Below are positions 41,233 through 41,415 of a stretch of 41,415 nucleotides of DNA, piece after piece (position 1 is the first letter of the stretch; every line of letters begins with the position of its first letter). The translations under genes and the position numbers were made by a program. The DNA comes from Psychrobacillus sp. BL-248-WT-3 (GTDB taxonomy: Bacteria; Bacillota; Bacilli; Bacillales_A; Planococcaceae). The stretch lies in contig NZ_JABAFC010000033.1 of assembly GCF_012843435.1 (NCBI RefSeq), positions 1 through 41,415 of the forward strand, read 5' to 3'. The notes below the pieces were generated by a model. That model was not told where the DNA came from, made no database searches, and saw nothing but the letters and a program-made list of their open reading frames with translations.

Positions 41233-41415
41233 TTAAAGTGAAAAAAATTTTTTTAACTCGTCTAACTGATCTTTTGCGCCCTTATTAAACCACTTATTAA
41301 AAATATTGGAAACGAAGGCTGTGCTCCGCTAAAAATCTTGGTTAAAAATTCCATAAATATACTATTCTTGGATGCACTCTGTTTCTCTGCAGAACTTATG
41401 ATGACGTACCCTCCC
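41233..41415 (-). pseudogene. 3' part of a gene, apparently frameshifted, runs off the window
   Basis: On the minus strand, one open frame entering from the window edge encodes GGYVIISSAEKQSASKNSIF followed by MEFLTKIFSGAQ, and then turns unlike protein. An adjacent frame takes over with TAFVSNIFNKWFNKGAKDQL, DELKKFFSL and a TAA at 41233. The two together look like one C-terminal region broken near 41323-41330. I recognise no family. The switch of coding quality is a judgement by eye, so confidence is low. Confidence 0.35.

Overview
The window is low-GC Gram-positive chromosome. Strong AGGAGG-type ribosome sites, frequent TTG/GTG starts and the runs lexA-yneA-yneB-ynzC-tkt-yneF, yqkD/yqkE ... 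yqkF-nudF and fur-xerD-deoB-pdp all point to Bacillales. The mixture of Bacillus-like and rearranged synteny would fit Planococcaceae/Caryophanaceae (for example a Psychrobacillus-like organism), but the genus is a guess. No rRNA, tRNA or CRISPR array was recognised.

Layout. (1) 1-2300: small accessory genes: a hypothetical, a frameshifted nucleotidyltransferase, a deoxyribosyltransferase-like protein and a membrane protein. (2) 1857-5842: a stripped prophage with an ImmA-like protein, a CI-like repressor, three 17-bp operators, an ArpU-type regulator, a holin and an amidase endolysin. Integrase, replication, packaging and structural genes are absent. (3) 5900-9532: surface proteins, including two paralogous lipoproteins, and a DinB-fold protein. 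(4) 9784-14290: the SOS/cell-division block lexA | yneA-yneB, then ynzC, transketolase and yneF. (5) 14495-18960: a tubby-like protein, a Nudix remnant, a YqkD-like hydrolase, HMG-CoA lyase, a divergent thiolase and a YqkE-like protein. (6) 19210-33988: an island of about 15 kb between the yqkE and yqkF homologues. (7) 34146-40241: yqkF, nudF, a small membrane protein where spoIIM often lies, fur, xerD, deoB and pdp. (8) 40542 to the end: a VOC-type protein with an unusual start and a broken reading frame.

The most interesting region is the carbohydrate-type cluster at 20271-32305. Four closely packed cytoplasmic genes (a GATase-like/NodB-like protein, a DegT-family PLP enzyme, a large beta-propeller and an alpha/beta hydrolase) are followed by a regulator that fuses a GntR winged helix to a complete extracellular-type solute-binding protein without a signal peptide. 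Next come a DUF624/YesL membrane protein, two LplB/YtcP-type permeases and a large solute-binding lipoprotein. No ATPase is encoded, so a shared MsmX-type ATPase is expected. The four-gene operon and the transporter operon each have a sigma-A-like promoter followed by a 17-bp motif that is 15/17 identical between them, the likely common operator. I infer uptake and intracellular processing of an oligosaccharide or acylated amino-sugar; the substrate is unknown.

At least six copies or fragments of one structured dispersed repeat occur in the intergenic gaps. A four-unit array with an exact 21-bp period lies at 34013-34085. Two genes appear to start at ATT or ATA codons.
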